Positions 17,168 to 26,993 of a stretch of DNA of 64,000 bases are shown here, piece after piece. The notes beneath the pieces were generated by a model. It was not told the DNA's origin and searched no databases. It was given only the letters and a program-made list of their open reading frames with translations. The position numbers were made by a program, and so were the translations under genes. The stretch lies in assembly GCF_005160265.1 (NCBI RefSeq), contig NZ_CP039865.1:1016828-1080827 (forward strand), read 5' to 3'. Each line of letters opens with the position of its first letter. Positions within the stretch are counted from its first letter, which is position 1. Source of the DNA: Phreatobacter aquaticus. Lineage in GTDB: Bacteria > Pseudomonadota > Alphaproteobacteria > Rhizobiales > Phreatobacteraceae.

Positions 17168-17961
17168 CCGCCCGCGCCATCATCGACGCCGCTGCCGGGC
17201 CCCAGCCGCTCGACTGCGCCATCATCCTCGGCACGGGCCTTGGTGGCATCGCCGATGCGGTCGAGGACGCCGTCACCATTCCCTATGCCGATCTCACCGG
17301 CTTTCCGGCGACCGGCGTTTCCGGCCATGCCGGACGCATGGTTGTCGGCACGCTGGAGGGCCGGCGCGTCGCCCTGCTGCAGGGCCGCGCCCATACCTAC
17401 GAGACCGGCAATGCCCGCGCCATGAAGCCGGTGATCGAGGCGCTGGAGACTTTCGGCACGCGCGCCCTGCTCATCACCAATGCCGCGGGATCGCTCGATC
17501 CCGCCATGAAGCCCGGCTCGATCATGGCTATCACCGACCATATCGCGCTGTTCGGCCCCAATCCGCTGATCGGCGAGCCGGGCGATGGCCGTTTCGTGCC
17601 GATGAACGATGCCTATGATCCCTTCCTGCGGGTTGCCCTGGCGCGCGGCGCGTCGGCGCGCGGCGTCACATTGCATGAGGGCGTCTATGCCTGGGTCACC
17701 GGCCCGAGCTTCGAGACGCCGGCCGAAATCCGCGCGCTGCGCGTGCTCGGCGCCGATGCGGTCGGCATGTCGACCGTGCCGGAGGTGATCCTCGCCCGCC
17801 ATCGCGGCCTGCAGGTGGTGGCGCTCTCGCTCATCACCAATCTTGCCGCGGGCCTCGCATCCGAGGCACCGTCCCACACGGAGACCAAGGCCGTGGCCGC
17901 CGATGGCGCCCTGGCCGTCGAGGCGGTGATCCGCGGCTTCCTGTCCGAACTTGCAACCTGA
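17164..17961 (+). CDS. punA: purine nucleoside phosphorylase (trimeric class)
   Basis: A 265-aa phosphorylase of the MTAP/PNP family, splitting purine (deoxy)nucleosides into base and (deoxy)ribose 1-phosphate. The phosphate site is seen in GTGLGG and in GRAHTYE, and the purine site in GPSFETPAEIR and in LITNLAAG, where Asn favours guanine/hypoxanthine. The order and length match the trimeric PunA/PupG type rather than hexameric DeoD. ATG overlaps the cdd stop by 4 nt. Confidence 0.92.
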   Translation: MTARAIIDAAAGPQPLDCAIILGTGLGGIADAVEDAVTIPYADLTGFPATGVSGHAGRMVVGTLEGRRVALLQGRAHTYETGNARAMKPVIEALETFGTRALLITNAAGSLDPAMKPGSIMAITDHIALFGPNPLIGEPGDGRFVPMNDAYDPFLRVALARGASARGVTLHEGVYAWVTGPSFETPAEIRALRVLGADAVGMSTVPEVILARHRGLQVVALSLITNLAAGLASEAPSHTETKAVAADGALAVEAVIRGFLSELAT

Positions 17962-17971
17962 TCGATCCGCC

Positions 17972-18724
17972 ATGACCGCATCCGATCTTGCCCGCCGCGC
18001 CGTGGCGCTGCTCGACCTGACCGATCTCTCCAACGGCCTGAACGAAGCCGGCGTCGAGGCGCTCTGCGCCCGCGCCGTGACGCCGCTCGGTCCGGTGGCC
18101 GCGATCTGCCTCTGGGCGGGCTTCGTGCCCCAGGCCCGCCGCCTGCTGCGCGGCACGGCCGTCCGCATCGCGACCGTCGTCAATTTCCCCGATGGCGGCA
18201 CCAATGTCAGCCGCTCGGCCGATGAGGCCCGCTACGCTCTGCTCGACGGCGCCGACGAGATCGATGTCGTCATGCCCTATCGCGCGTTGATGAGCGGCGA
18301 CCGCGAGACGGTGGCAGCCCTCCTCGGCGCGGTGCGCGCGGCGGTTCCGGCCAGCAAGGTGCTCAAGGTGATCCTGGAGACCGGCGAACTCGGCCGCCCG
18401 GACCTGATCCGCGAGGCCGCCCGCATCGCCATCGGCACGGGCGCCGATTTCATCAAGACCTCCACCGGCAAGACTGCCATTTCGGCGACGCCCGAGGCCG
18501 CCGAGATCATGCTGGAGGAGATCCGGGCTGCCGGACGCAAGGTCGGGTTCAAGCCCTCCGGCGGCATCCGCAAGGCCGCCGATGCCGCGCTCTATCTGGG
18601 CCTGGCCGACCGGGTCATGGGGCCTCACTGGGCAACGCCTGCCACATTCCGCTTCGGGGCGTCCGGCCTGCTGGACGATCTTCTGACGAGCGGTGGAACC
18701 ACGGGCGCGCCACCGGCTTACTGA
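17972..18724 (+). CDS. deoC: deoxyribose-phosphate aldolase
   Basis: A 250-aa class I aldolase that cleaves deoxyribose 5-phosphate to acetaldehyde and glyceraldehyde 3-phosphate. The Schiff-base lysine is Lys162 in FIKTSTGK and the proton-relay lysine is Lys194 in GFKPSGGIR; Asp98 in EIDVVMPY completes the site. ATG at 17972 follows the phosphorylase stop by 10 nt; a TTG at 17951 would overlap that gene and is less likely. Confidence 0.94.
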   Translation: MTASDLARRAVALLDLTDLSNGLNEAGVEALCARAVTPLGPVAAICLWAGFVPQARRLLRGTAVRIATVVNFPDGGTNVSRSADEARYALLDGADEIDVVMPYRALMSGDRETVAALLGAVRAAVPASKVLKVILETGELGRPDLIREAARIAIGTGADFIKTSTGKTAISATPEAAEIMLEEIRAAGRKVGFKPSGGIRKAADAALYLGLADRVMGPHWATPATFRFGASGLLDDLLTSGGTTGAPPAY

Positions 18725-18809
18725 TGGGCCGGTCGCGACCCGCTGCTGCGGGCTGTCGCCCGATGGACCGATCCGCTATTCCCTTGAGGATCCATCCAAA
18801 GGACCGGCC

Positions 18810-20135
18810 ATGACGTTCATTCCCCAGGAGATCATCCGCGAGAAGCGCGACGGCGGCACATTGTCCGCCGACGCCATCGGCGGCTTCGTCGCCGGCATTG
18901 CCGATGGCACGGTGACGGAAGCACAGGTCGCGGCCTTCGCCATGGCGGTGTTCTTCCAGGGCATGACCATGGACGAACGCATCGCGCTGACCCGCGCCAT
19001 GACCGGTTCCGGCGACACGCTCTCCTGGAAGGATCTGGACCTTGGCGGCCCGGTGCTCGACAAGCATTCGACCGGCGGCGTCGGCGACACCGTCTCGCTC
19101 ATGCTGGCGCCCATGGTGGCGGCGGCCGGCGGCTATGTGCCGATGATCTCGGGCCGCGGCCTCGGCCATACCGGCGGCACGCTGGACAAGCTGGAATCGA
19201 TCCCCGGCTACAATGCCAAGCCCTCGCTCGACCTGTTCCGCCAGACGGTGAAGCGCGTCGGCTGCGCGATCATCGGCCAGACCGACAATCTCGCCCCCGC
19301 TGACCGCGTCATCTACGGCGTGCGCGACGTCACCGCGACGGTCGAATCGATCCCGCTGATCACCGCGTCCATCCTGTCGAAGAAGCTTGCCGCCGGGCTC
19401 GACGGGCTGGTCATGGATGTGAAGACGGGATCGGGCGCCTTCATGCCCGACTTCGCACGCTCTCGGGAACTGGCGGAGTCCATCGCCTCGGTCGCCACCG
19501 GCGCCGGCCTGCCGACGGTCGCCCTGATCACGCCGATGGACCAGCCGCTGGCCAATGTGGCCGGCAATGCGCTGGAGGTCCGCTGGGCGATCGACTATTT
19601 CGCCGGAGCCCACCGCGAGTCGCGGCTGCACGGCGTCACCCTGGCGCTTGCGTCCGAGCTGCTGGTACTGGGCGGTCTGGCGCCTGATCTCGACCACGCG
19701 CTCGGCAAGCTGGAGATGGTGCTGTCCAATGGCCGCGCCGCCGAAATCTTCGAACGCATGGTGGCAGCCCTCGGTGGCCCCGACGATCTCCTGGAACATC
19801 CGGACAAGCACCTGCCGATCGCGCCTCAGGTCCGCCCCGTCCTGGCCGAGCGGGCCGGAACGGTGACCGCCATCGACACCCGCGCCATCGGCATGGCGGT
19901 GGTTTCCCTTGGCGGCGGGCGCACCCGCGCCGCCGATCCGGTCGATCCTGCAGTGGGCCTGACCGATATCGTCATGCTCGGCGAGACGATCGAAGCCGGC
20001 CATCCGCTCGCCATGGTCCATGGCCGCGACGAGGCCGGCTTCGAGGCGGCCTCCCGCCTCGTTCGCGATGCGGTCACGCTTGGCGAGGGCGGCGCCGTTG
20101 TCGGCGCGCTGGTCCAGGCCCGGATCGCGGGCTGA
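18810..20135 (+). CDS. deoA: thymidine phosphorylase
   Basis: A 441-aa pyrimidine phosphorylase producing deoxyribose 1-phosphate from thymidine and deoxyuridine. The phosphate-binding block DKHSTGGVGD and the glycine-rich SGRGLGHTGGTLDKLE are the family signature. Length equals E. coli DeoA. An 85-nt gap before it is the longest in the operon and may hold a secondary promoter; AAGGAC precedes the ATG. deoB follows after 3 nt. Confidence 0.95.
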   Translation: MTFIPQEIIREKRDGGTLSADAIGGFVAGIADGTVTEAQVAAFAMAVFFQGMTMDERIALTRAMTGSGDTLSWKDLDLGGPVLDKHSTGGVGDTVSLMLAPMVAAAGGYVPMISGRGLGHTGGTLDKLESIPGYNAKPSLDLFRQTVKRVGCAIIGQTDNLAPADRVIYGVRDVTATVESIPLITASILSKKLAAGLDGLVMDVKTGSGAFMPDFARSRELAESIASVATGAGLPTVALITPMDQPLANVAGNALEVRWAIDYFAGAHRESRLHGVTLALASELLVLGGLAPDLDHALGKLEMVLSNGRAAEIFERMVAALGGPDDLLEHPDKHLPIAPQVRPVLAERAGTVTAIDTRAIGMAVVSLGGGRTRAADPVDPAVGLTDIVMLGETIEAGHPLAMVHGRDEAGFEAASRLVRDAVTLGEGGAVVGALVQARIAG

Positions 20136-20138
20136 ACC

Positions 20139-21332
20139 ATGGCCCGCGCGCTGATCCTGGTTCTCGACTCGGTCGGTATCGGTGCAGCAGCCGATGCGGC
20201 GGCCTATGGCGACGCGGGCTCGGACACGCTTGGCCATGTCGCCGAGGCCTTTGCCGCGGCCGGCCATCCGCTGCATCTACCGCATCTGGTCCGTCTGGGC
20301 CTTGGCGAGGCGGCGCGCGCGGCGACGGGCCGCGTCCCGCCGGGGCTGGAGGCCGAGGGCGCTCTCACGGGCCGCTACGGCTATGGCGTCGAGACCTCGA
20401 AGGGCAAGGACACCCCGTCAGGCCATTGGGAGATCTGCGGCCTGCCGGTGACCTTCGACTGGGGCTACTTCCCTCAAGACGTCCCCTGCCTGCCGCCCGA
20501 CCTCGTGGCCGAACTCGTCCGCCGCGCAGGCCTCGCCGGCATCCTCGGCGATTGCCACGCCTCCGGCACCGAGATCATCGCGCGGCTCGGCGCCGAGCAC
20601 ATAGCGACGGGAAAACCCATTCTCTACACCTCGGCCGATTCGGTGCTGCAGATCGCCGCCCACGAGACCGCCTTCGGCCTGGACCGGCTCTATGCGCTCT
20701 GTCAGATCGCCCGCGAGCTCTGCGATCCCCTTGGCATCGGCCGGGTGATCGCGCGGCCCTTCCTCGGCTCCGGCCCCGCCGATTTCACCCGCACGGCGAA
20801 CCGCCGCGACTATGCCGTGCCGCCGCCCAAGCCGACGCTGCTGGCGCTGGCCGAACAGGCCGACCGCACCGTGATCAGTGTCGGCAAGATCGGCGATATC
20901 TTCGCCCATGTCGGCACCGGCGAGGTCCTGAAGGCGAGCGGCAACGAGGCCCTGTTCGACCGCACGCTGGAGGGTCTTGGCAGGCTGCCCGACGGCGGAC
21001 TGCTGATCGCCAACTTCATCGATTTCGATAGCCTTTACGGTCACCGCCGCGATCCACTGGGCTATGGCCGGGCGCTCGAGGCCTTCGACCGCCGCTTGCC
21101 CGAGCTTCTTGCGCGCCTCGCGCCGGGCGATCTCGCCGTCATCACCGCCGACCACGGCTGCGACCCGACCTTCCGCGGCACCGACCATACTCGCGAATAT
21201 GTGCCGATCCTCGCCTTCGGGCCGGGCCAGCAGGCGGAACTGATCGGGCGGCGCGAGAGCTTCGCCGATATCGCGGCAACCACGGCCCGCCATCTCGCTA
21301 TTCCGGCGCCCCCATTCGGGACATCGTTCTGA
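20139..21332 (+). CDS. deoB: phosphopentomutase
   Basis: A 397-aa alkaline-phosphatase-superfamily mutase that interconverts (deoxy)ribose 1- and 5-phosphates, linking the phosphorylases to DeoC. The metal-binding N-terminus [10 protein letters not shown], the [13 protein letters not shown] block and the C-terminal [18 protein letters not shown] are all intact. It is the last nucleoside gene; the exporter gene follows after 86 nt. Confidence 0.95.
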   Translation: MARALILVLDSVGIGAAADAAAYGDAGSDTLGHVAEAFAAAGHPLHLPHLVRLGLGEAARAATGRVPPGLEAEGALTGRYGYGVETSKGKDTPSGHWEICGLPVTFDWGYFPQDVPCLPPDLVAELVRRAGLAGILGDCHASGTEIIARLGAEHIATGKPILYTSADSVLQIAAHETAFGLDRLYALCQIARELCDPLGIGRVIARPFLGSGPADFTRTANRRDYAVPPPKPTLLALAEQADRTVISVGKIGDIFAHVGTGEVLKASGNEALFDRTLEGLGRLPDGGLLIANFIDFDSLYGHRRDPLGYGRALEAFDRRLPELLARLAPGDLAVITADHGCDPTFRGTDHTREYVPILAFGPGQQAELIGRRESFADIAATTARHLAIPAPPFGTSF

Positions 21333-21418
21333 CGTTGTTCTGACCGCTGGCTTGCGGCAAGCCGTGGCCTGTGTATCAGAAGAACACCGACAACCGGCGC
21401 ACCAGGGACGGCAGGGCA

Positions 21419-23209
21419 ATGTCACTTCTCAAGGTCTACTGGCGGGTCCTGCTGCAACTCGGGCCGGAGCGGCGGCTGGGCTTCATCCTGCTCGTCTGCA
21501 ACATCGCTCTCGCCTGCATCATGTTTGCCGAGCCGATCCTGTTTGGCCGTATCATCGACACGCTGACCCGCGCGCAGGCGCAGGGCCGCACCATCACCTG
21601 GCCGGAAATCCTGCCGCTGGTCTCCGCCTGGATGACATTCGGCCTGTTCACCATCGCCGCCGGCGTGCTGGTGGCGCTCCATGCCGACCGCATGTCGCAT
21701 CGCCGTCGCCTCGCCTTCATGCAGCACTTCTTCGAGCATGTGCTGAACCTGCCGCTCAGCTACCATTCGGGCACCCATTCGGGCCGGCTCCTGAAGCAGA
21801 TGCTCGAAGGCTCCAACGCCATGGCCTGGCTGTTGCTGTCCTTCCTGCGCGAGCACTGCGCCTCGATGATCGCGCTGGTCATCCTGGTGCCGGTCTCGCT
21901 GGTGGTGAACTGGCGGCTCGGCAGCCTGCTGGTGATCATGGTCTTCCTGTTCTTCGCGCTCACCACCTATGTGCTGCGCAAGACCGACACGCTGCAGGGC
22001 AAGGTCCAGGAATTCCACAATGCGCTGGCCGAGCGCGCCACCGACGCCCTCGGCAATGTGCCGGTGATCCAGTCCTTCACCCGCATCGACGCCGAGGTCC
22101 GCGCCATGCGGGCGACCGTCGACGCGCTGCTGGCGGCCCAGATCCCGGTCCTGTCCTGGTGGGCGGTGGCGGCTGTCGCCTCGCGCGCCTCGGCAACCCT
22201 CACGGTCCTGTCGATCTTCATCACCGGCACCTGGCTGCACATCCACAATCTCGCGACCATCGGCGAAATCGTCACCTTCATGGGCTTTGCCACCATGCTG
22301 ATCGCGAGGCTCGAGGCGGTCGTCGGCTTCGTCAATTCGGTGTTCATGGAAGGTCCGAAGATCAAGGACTTCTTCGACGTCATCGACACGGCGCCGCTGG
22401 TCCATGACCGCGCCAATGCCATCGATATCGGCCGCGCGGTCGGCACGGTCGCCTTCGAGAACGTCACCTTCTCCTATGACGGCAAGCGGCCGGCGGTCGC
22501 CGATCTCACCTTCCTGGCAGCCCCCGGCGACACGATCGCGCTGGTTGGCTCCACCGGCTCGGGCAAGTCGACGACACTCTCGCTGCTGCATCGCGTCTTC
22601 GACCCGCAATCGGGCCGCGTCACCATCGATGGCAACGACATCCGCGAGATCTCGCTGGTCTCGCTCCGGCGCAATATCGGCGTCGTGTTCCAGGAGCCGA
22701 TGCTGTTTGCCCGCACCATCCGCGAGAACCTGCAGGTCGGCCGCCCCGACGCGACCAACGAGGAGATCATGGAGGCCTGCGAGCGGGCCCAGGCCGCCGA
22801 GTTCCTGGCGCGCCAGCCCGAAGGCCTCGACACCGAGATCGCCGAGCGCGGCCGCTCGCTGTCGGGAGGCGAGCGCCAACGCCTGTCGATCGCCCGCGCG
22901 CTCCTGAAGAACCCGCCGGTCCTCATCCTCGACGAGGCGACCTCCGCGCTCGACGCCACCACCGAGCAGAAGCTTCAGGTGGCGCTGGAAGAGGTGATGA
23001 AGGGACGCACCACCTTCGTCATCGCCCACCGTCTCGCCACCATCCGCCATGCCACCCGCATTCTGGTCTTCGACCAGGGCCGCGTGGTCGAAAGCGGCAC
23101 GTTCGACGAGCTGGTCGCCCAGGGCGGCATCTTCGCCAATCTGGCGAAGGCGCAGTTCATGACCGGCGACGCCACCAAGAAGGCGCCGGTGCCGCCGCTG
23201 GAGGTCTAG
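21419..23209 (+). CDS. ndvA: cyclic beta-1,2-glucan ABC exporter (NdvA/ChvA-like)
   Basis: A 596-aa half-transporter with an N-terminal six-helix membrane domain (residues about 10-320) and a C-terminal ATPase (Walker [10 protein letters not shown], signature [10 protein letters not shown], Walker [12 protein letters not shown]). The [17 protein letters not shown] and QFMTG C-terminal features match rhizobial NdvA/ChvA, which export cyclic beta-1,2-glucan to the periplasm. No glucan synthase gene (ndvB) is nearby. A short hairpin without a T-run lies at 21349-21363 upstream, so it is unclear whether the gene is co-transcribed with the deo operon. Confidence 0.82.
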   Translation: MSLLKVYWRVLLQLGPERRLGFILLVCNIALACIMFAEPILFGRIIDTLTRAQAQGRTITWPEILPLVSAWMTFGLFTIAAGVLVALHADRMSHRRRLAFMQHFFEHVLNLPLSYHSGTHSGRLLKQMLEGSNAMAWLLLSFLREHCASMIALVILVPVSLVVNWRLGSLLVIMVFLFFALTTYVLRKTDTLQGKVQEFHNALAERATDALGNVPVIQSFTRIDAEVRAMRATVDALLAAQIPVLSWWAVAAVASRASATLTVLSIFITGTWLHIHNLATIGEIVTFMGFATMLIARLEAVVGFVNSVFMEGPKIKDFFDVIDTAPLVHDRANAIDIGRAVGTVAFENVTFSYDGKRPAVADLTFLAAPGDTIALVGSTGSGKSTTLSLLHRVFDPQSGRVTIDGNDIREISLVSLRRNIGVVFQEPMLFARTIRENLQVGRPDATNEEIMEACERAQAAEFLARQPEGLDTEIAERGRSLSGGERQRLSIARALLKNPPVLILDEATSALDATTEQKLQVALEEVMKGRTTFVIAHRLATIRHATRILVFDQGRVVESGTFDELVAQGGIFANLAKAQFMTGDATKKAPVPPLEV

Positions 23210-23216
23210 GCGCCTT

Positions 23217-24497
23217 TCAGCGCCCGGCAGTCGCCGCCGGGCGCCCGGCGTCGCAGGCTGTCAGGAAGCGCGGCAGGGCGTTGCCGAGACCGGCGCCGAA
23301 ATCGGTGCGTCCCTGGGGCGAGGCGCCCTCGCCAAGCTCGATGGCCAGGGCATTGCGTTCGCCGGCCTGTTCGAGAGCCTGGCGCGGCACGGCAATTGAG
23401 ATCCACAGCGAGGTGTTGGAGCCGCGCAGTTCCGGCGCGGGCGCCGCGGCGGCCGGGCGCCAAGGCACCTGGGTGCCGGCGAGATCGATGTTCACGACGC
23501 CGAGCTTGAGCGGCTGGCTGTCGCGTGTCCGGGCCTGGATCACCCGATAATTGACGATGACCTGAGCCGGATCACGATGGCAGGTCAGGGCCACTTCCTC
23601 ATCGACGCGCCGCTCGCCGTCCAGCGGACGGATCGCCCGGCTGAACAGCATCGGCGCATCCGCCCGGTGGTTGGCCGACCACCCGACTGTGCCGCGATCA
23701 GCCTCGTTCACGACAGCCGGGACGGCGACACGCAGACCACCGATTTCGGCCGGCGTCAGGAACCGGATCTGCTGGCCATGCGGCATGGAGGCTGCCAGGG
23801 GCAGCAGGCCGGCATCGATCCCCATTTCCTGGAGATAGACAGCAAGCTCTGCCATCAGGCGCTGGGCGCTCTCGAAGTCGCGGACTGTCGGCTGTTCGGT
23901 CACGAAGCGGCCGTCCCGACCGATATTGCGGCTGAACTGATGGACGCCATAGCGTGCCGTGCTGGCAATCGTCCGATGCACGCCGCCCAGAAGAGCGTAG
24001 GAGCAGGCCGAGGCGCAGACCATGCCGTGGGTGAGCAGGGTCGCCGATTCTTGACCACCATCGAGGCGGATCACGGTGCGACCGATCATCGTGTTGACGC
24101 CGGCCGCGCGGAAGGCCCGGCCCATGCGCAGGCCGCTGGTCATCGACCCGCCGGGACTGTCGAGCACCACCGTCATGCCGGCGATCCGATTGGCCCTTGC
24201 GAACTGGTCGAAGCGGTCGGCCGTGTCTGCCGTGATCGGCCCCGAGGCCTGGATCCAGCGCGTCAGGCCGAACAGGCCCCTGCCTTCCACGATCCGGAAA
24301 TCCATCGAGACACGCTGGCCGGGTTCGGACGCAGTTTCCGCCGGCGGGCTTGTCGCTGGGGTGGCGGCGCTGGCGAGCGGTGCTCCAAGGCTGAGAGCGG
24401 CGATTGCAGCCAGCAGGCCGCGCTTGAAGGTCGTCCGGCCGGATGAGCGCAGGGGCGCGCGCAACGCCTGCTGGTCGTTATTCTGGATCATGCGCAT
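23217..24497 (-). CDS. secreted ClpP/crotonase-fold protein of unknown function
   Basis: A 426-aa protein with a signal peptide near residues 20-45 (FKRGLLAAIAALSLGAPLASA). Residues about 65-290 resemble the ClpP/SppA serine-protease fold: LDSPGGSMTSGLRMG gives the oxyanion glycines, ASACSYALLGG the Ser nucleophile, and YGVHQF a candidate His. The remaining 130 residues look like a beta-rich domain. Comparable periplasmic proteins are common in Hyphomicrobiales but uncharacterised. GGAGG lies 8 nt before the ATG at 24497. The gene is convergent with ndvA. Confidence 0.75.
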   Translation of the reverse strand: MRMIQNNDQQALRAPLRSSGRTTFKRGLLAAIAALSLGAPLASAATPATSPPAETASEPGQRVSMDFRIVEGRGLFGLTRWIQASGPITADTADRFDQFARANRIAGMTVVLDSPGGSMTSGLRMGRAFRAAGVNTMIGRTVIRLDGGQESATLLTHGMVCASACSYALLGGVHRTIASTARYGVHQFSRNIGRDGRFVTEQPTVRDFESAQRLMAELAVYLQEMGIDAGLLPLAASMPHGQQIRFLTPAEIGGLRVAVPAVVNEADRGTVGWSANHRADAPMLFSRAIRPLDGERRVDEEVALTCHRDPAQVIVNYRVIQARTRDSQPLKLGVVNIDLAGTQVPWRPAAAAPAPELRGSNTSLWISIAVPRQALEQAGERNALAIELGEGASPQGRTDFGAGLGNALPRFLTACDAGRPAATAGR

Positions 24498-24669
24498 GGC
24501 TGACGCCTCCAGGCTGTCGTCGTTCCGTCTGGCAGGTCAAGCCTGCAACGGCCCCAGTCCTAGGCGCAGGGTCAGCCCAGCACAGTGACGGAGGTCACAC
24601 GACGTGTGTTTCCTGGCGAGCACGAAAGGTTCAGGGACGCGGCGCCGCTCTCGGCCCGCGGACCATCCG
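24498..24669. promoter_or_regulatory. spacer before the ClpP-fold gene, with dyad
   Basis: This 172-nt spacer separates two minus-strand genes and must hold the promoter of the ClpP-fold gene. A short dyad, gtgac-ggag-gtcac, lies at 24585-24598. Nothing else stands out. Confidence 0.25.
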
Positions 24670-25491
24670 TCAGGCGGTGAAGCGCAGCCGCATGGGTTCG
24701 ACCGGGAGCCCCTCGACCAGGGTCGACCACTCCTCGCCGGGCAGGATCGGGAAGGCGCGCGTCACGGTGCCCGTGGTGATGATCTCGCCACCGCCGATCG
24801 GGCGGGCCTGGGGATCGTTGGCGAGCACGCCGGCCAGGTGGCGCACCGCCGAGAGCGGGCCGTCCAGCACATTGGCGGCGACGCCGCGATCCACCACCTC
24901 GCCGTTCTTCGACAGCGTGATGGCAAAGGACGTCAGATCCGCGAGCCAGCCCTCCGGGTCGCCGGTGACCGGCGTGCGCGGGCCGCAGATCAGCGCGCCA
25001 TGCAGGCCGAAGGCCGCCGTGCAATCGGCCGACTGGAACTTCCAGCCGGGATAGAGAGACTGCACGATCTCGAAGCCATGGGCGACCCAGGAGATCGTGC
25101 CGAGGATCTCGCGTTCGTCCATGTCGGGATGCACTTCGCCGGCAAAGCCGAAGACGATCTCCGGCTCGATGCGCGGCTCGACCAGATGGCCGAGCGCCTG
25201 TTCCGCGGGTCCGGCGGCATCCCGGTAGGTCGTGTCATAGACCGGGCCCCAGATCGGCGCGTAGACGCCGTACTCGTCCCAGATCGTGCGGTTGGTGAAG
25301 CCGATCTTGCGGCCGATGACGCGAGCGCCCGCCGCCACCCGGCGCCGGGTGATCTCGTGGGACACGCGCTGGGCGTCCTCGGTGGAAAAGGTCGGCTCGA
25401 GCGAGGTCAGCGGCCCGATCTGTCGGCGCCCCTCATAGGCGGCGAGGATTTCGCTGGCGAACAGGCGGTTCTGCGACGAACAGAGCGACAT
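24670..25491 (-). CDS. 2-keto-4-pentenoate hydratase / fumarylacetoacetase-family enzyme
   Basis: A 273-aa enzyme of the MhpD/hydratase-decarboxylase family. The metal-binding block is recognisable as VEPRIEPEIVFGF, with later DCTAAFGLHGALICGP and IGGGEIITTGT. Relatives hydrate 2-hydroxypentadienoate in aromatic meta-cleavage or decarboxylate 4-oxalocrotonate. No other aromatic-degradation gene is nearby, so the natural substrate is uncertain. It lies downstream of the ctpA terminator and is probably expressed separately. Confidence 0.82.
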   Translation of the reverse strand: MSLCSSQNRLFASEILAAYEGRRQIGPLTSLEPTFSTEDAQRVSHEITRRRVAAGARVIGRKIGFTNRTIWDEYGVYAPIWGPVYDTTYRDAAGPAEQALGHLVEPRIEPEIVFGFAGEVHPDMDEREILGTISWVAHGFEIVQSLYPGWKFQSADCTAAFGLHGALICGPRTPVTGDPEGWLADLTSFAITLSKNGEVVDRGVAANVLDGPLSAVRHLAGVLANDPQARPIGGGEIITTGTVTRAFPILPGEEWSTLVEGLPVEPMRLRFTA

Positions 25492-25506
25492 GGTGGCATC
25501 TCACAC

Positions 25507-25537
25507 AAAAAAGCCCCCGGCCTTGCGGGCCGGGGGC
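25507..25537 (-). terminator. rho-independent terminator of ctpA
   Basis: Read on the minus strand, a perfect 10-bp GC stem (gcccccggcc / ggccgggggc) with a 5-nt loop is followed directly by six T residues. It lies 26 nt after the ctpA stop. Confidence 0.9.
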
Positions 25538-25562
25538 GTTGGATCGACAGCGATGGCAGGCC

Positions 25563-26993
25563 TCAGCGCTGCGGCGCGGGCGTTGCCGGGGCCGCCGGTG
25601 TAGCGGGGGCGGCAGGCGCCGGAGCACCCGGAGCCGGCGTCGTGGCATCGGCGGGCGCAGCCGCGCTGCGCGCCGAGGGCGGGAACTTCGGATCGGTCGC
25701 GGTGCCGCGCAGCAATTCGTAGGCGCGGTTGACCTGGACGTCGTCCTTCTGCTCGCGGGGAACATAGACCGAGGACGCCGAGCGCTCCTCGTTGTTCTCC
25801 TGGTTCGGGTTGGCGAGATGGCCGCGCAGGCCAGCCTCGCCACGGTTCTCGTTGAGGCGCGCGCGCAGCTCCTCGGGAACCGGCTGCTCCAGCACGATGT
25901 CCGGATCGATGCCGCGGGCCTGGATCGAACGGCCCGACGGCGTGTAGTAGCGCGCCGTCGTGAGCCTGAGCGCGCCCTGGCTGCCGAGCGGGATGATGGT
26001 CTGCACCGAGCCCTTGCCGAAGGACCGCGTGCCGAGCACGGTCGCGCGGCGATGATCCTGCAGCGCGCCGGCGACGATCTCGGAAGCCGAGGCCGACCCG
26101 CCATTGATCAGCACGATGATCGGCTTGCCGCCGGTGAGGTCGCCCGCGCGGGCATTCCAGCGCTGGGTTTCCTCGGCATTGCGGCCGCGGGTCGAGACGA
26201 TCTCGCCGCGCTCCAGGAACGCATCCGAGACCGAGATCGACTGGTCGAGCAGGCCGCCCGGATTGTTGCGGAGATCGACGACATAGCCACGCAACTTGTC
26301 GGCGGGGATCTTGGTGCGGATTTCTTCCAGGGCGCGGCGCAGATTGTCGGTCGTCTGCTCGTTGAACTGGGTGATGCGGACATAGCCGATATCGTCGCCG
26401 ATGATCTGGTGACGCACGGCGCGGATGACGATCCGGTCGCGGGTGATCGGAATGTCGCGCGGGGCGGTGGCGCCGGGACGGGTCACGCGGATGGTGATCT
26501 GCGAGCCGATCGGGCCGCGCATCTTCTCCACCGCCTGCTGCAGGGTCAGGCCCTGGATCGGCTCGTTGTCGATATGGGTGATGACGTCATTGGCGAGGAT
26601 GCCAGCCTTGGAGGCCGGCGTGTCGTCGATCGGGGCAACGACCTTGATCGCGCCCTCCTCCTGGGTGACCTCGATGCCGAGGCCGCCAAACTCGCCGCGC
26701 GTCTGCACCTGCATGTCGCGGAAATTGCGCGCATCCATGAAGCTGGAATGCGGGTCAAGCGAGGTGAGCATGCCGTTGATGGCGCTCTCGATCAGCTTGG
26801 CGTCGTCCGGCTTCTCGACATAGTCGGAGCGGACCCGCTCGAAGATGTCGCCGAACAGATTGATGTGGCGATAGGTGTCCGAGCCCGCCGCGTTGGCGCT
26901 CATTCCAAGAATGGCGCGTGGCTGCGTCACCGCGACGGTGGCGAGCACGCCCATGGCGGCGCCGGCTAGAAGCAGCGAGGCTTTGCGCATCAT
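25563..26993 (-). CDS. ctpA: S41 family C-terminal processing peptidase
   Basis: A 476-aa exported serine protease. An N-terminal hydrophobic segment (residues 5-22) directs export, a PDZ domain covers about 95-175, and the catalytic domain follows with Ser302 (GSASASE), Asp313 and Lys327 (SFGKGS), matching the Ser-Lys dyad of Prc/CtpA. The last 40 residues are an Ala/Pro-rich tail. It overlaps the EnvC-like gene by 4 nt, a pairing common in alphaproteobacteria and suggesting control of cell-wall hydrolases. A terminator follows. Confidence 0.93.
   Translation of the reverse strand: MMRKASLLLAGAAMGVLATVAVTQPRAILGMSANAAGSDTYRHINLFGDIFERVRSDYVEKPDDAKLIESAINGMLTSLDPHSSFMDARNFRDMQVQTRGEFGGLGIEVTQEEGAIKVVAPIDDTPASKAGILANDVITHIDNEPIQGLTLQQAVEKMRGPIGSQITIRVTRPGATAPRDIPITRDRIVIRAVRHQIIGDDIGYVRITQFNEQTTDNLRRALEEIRTKIPADKLRGYVVDLRNNPGGLLDQSISVSDAFLERGEIVSTRGRNAEETQRWNARAGDLTGGKPIIVLINGGSASASEIVAGALQDHRRATVLGTRSFGKGSVQTIIPLGSQGALRLTTARYYTPSGRSIQARGIDPDIVLEQPVPEELRARLNENRGEAGLRGHLANPNQENNEERSASSVYVPREQKDDVQVNRAYELLRGTATDPKFPPSARSAAAPADATTPAPGAPAPAAPATPAAPATPAPQR

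Noticed and set aside
21349-21363. Hairpin ggcttgc-g-gcaagcc between deoB and ndvA as a terminator
   Set aside because: The loop is a single base and no T-run follows, so it is not a credible intrinsic terminator.
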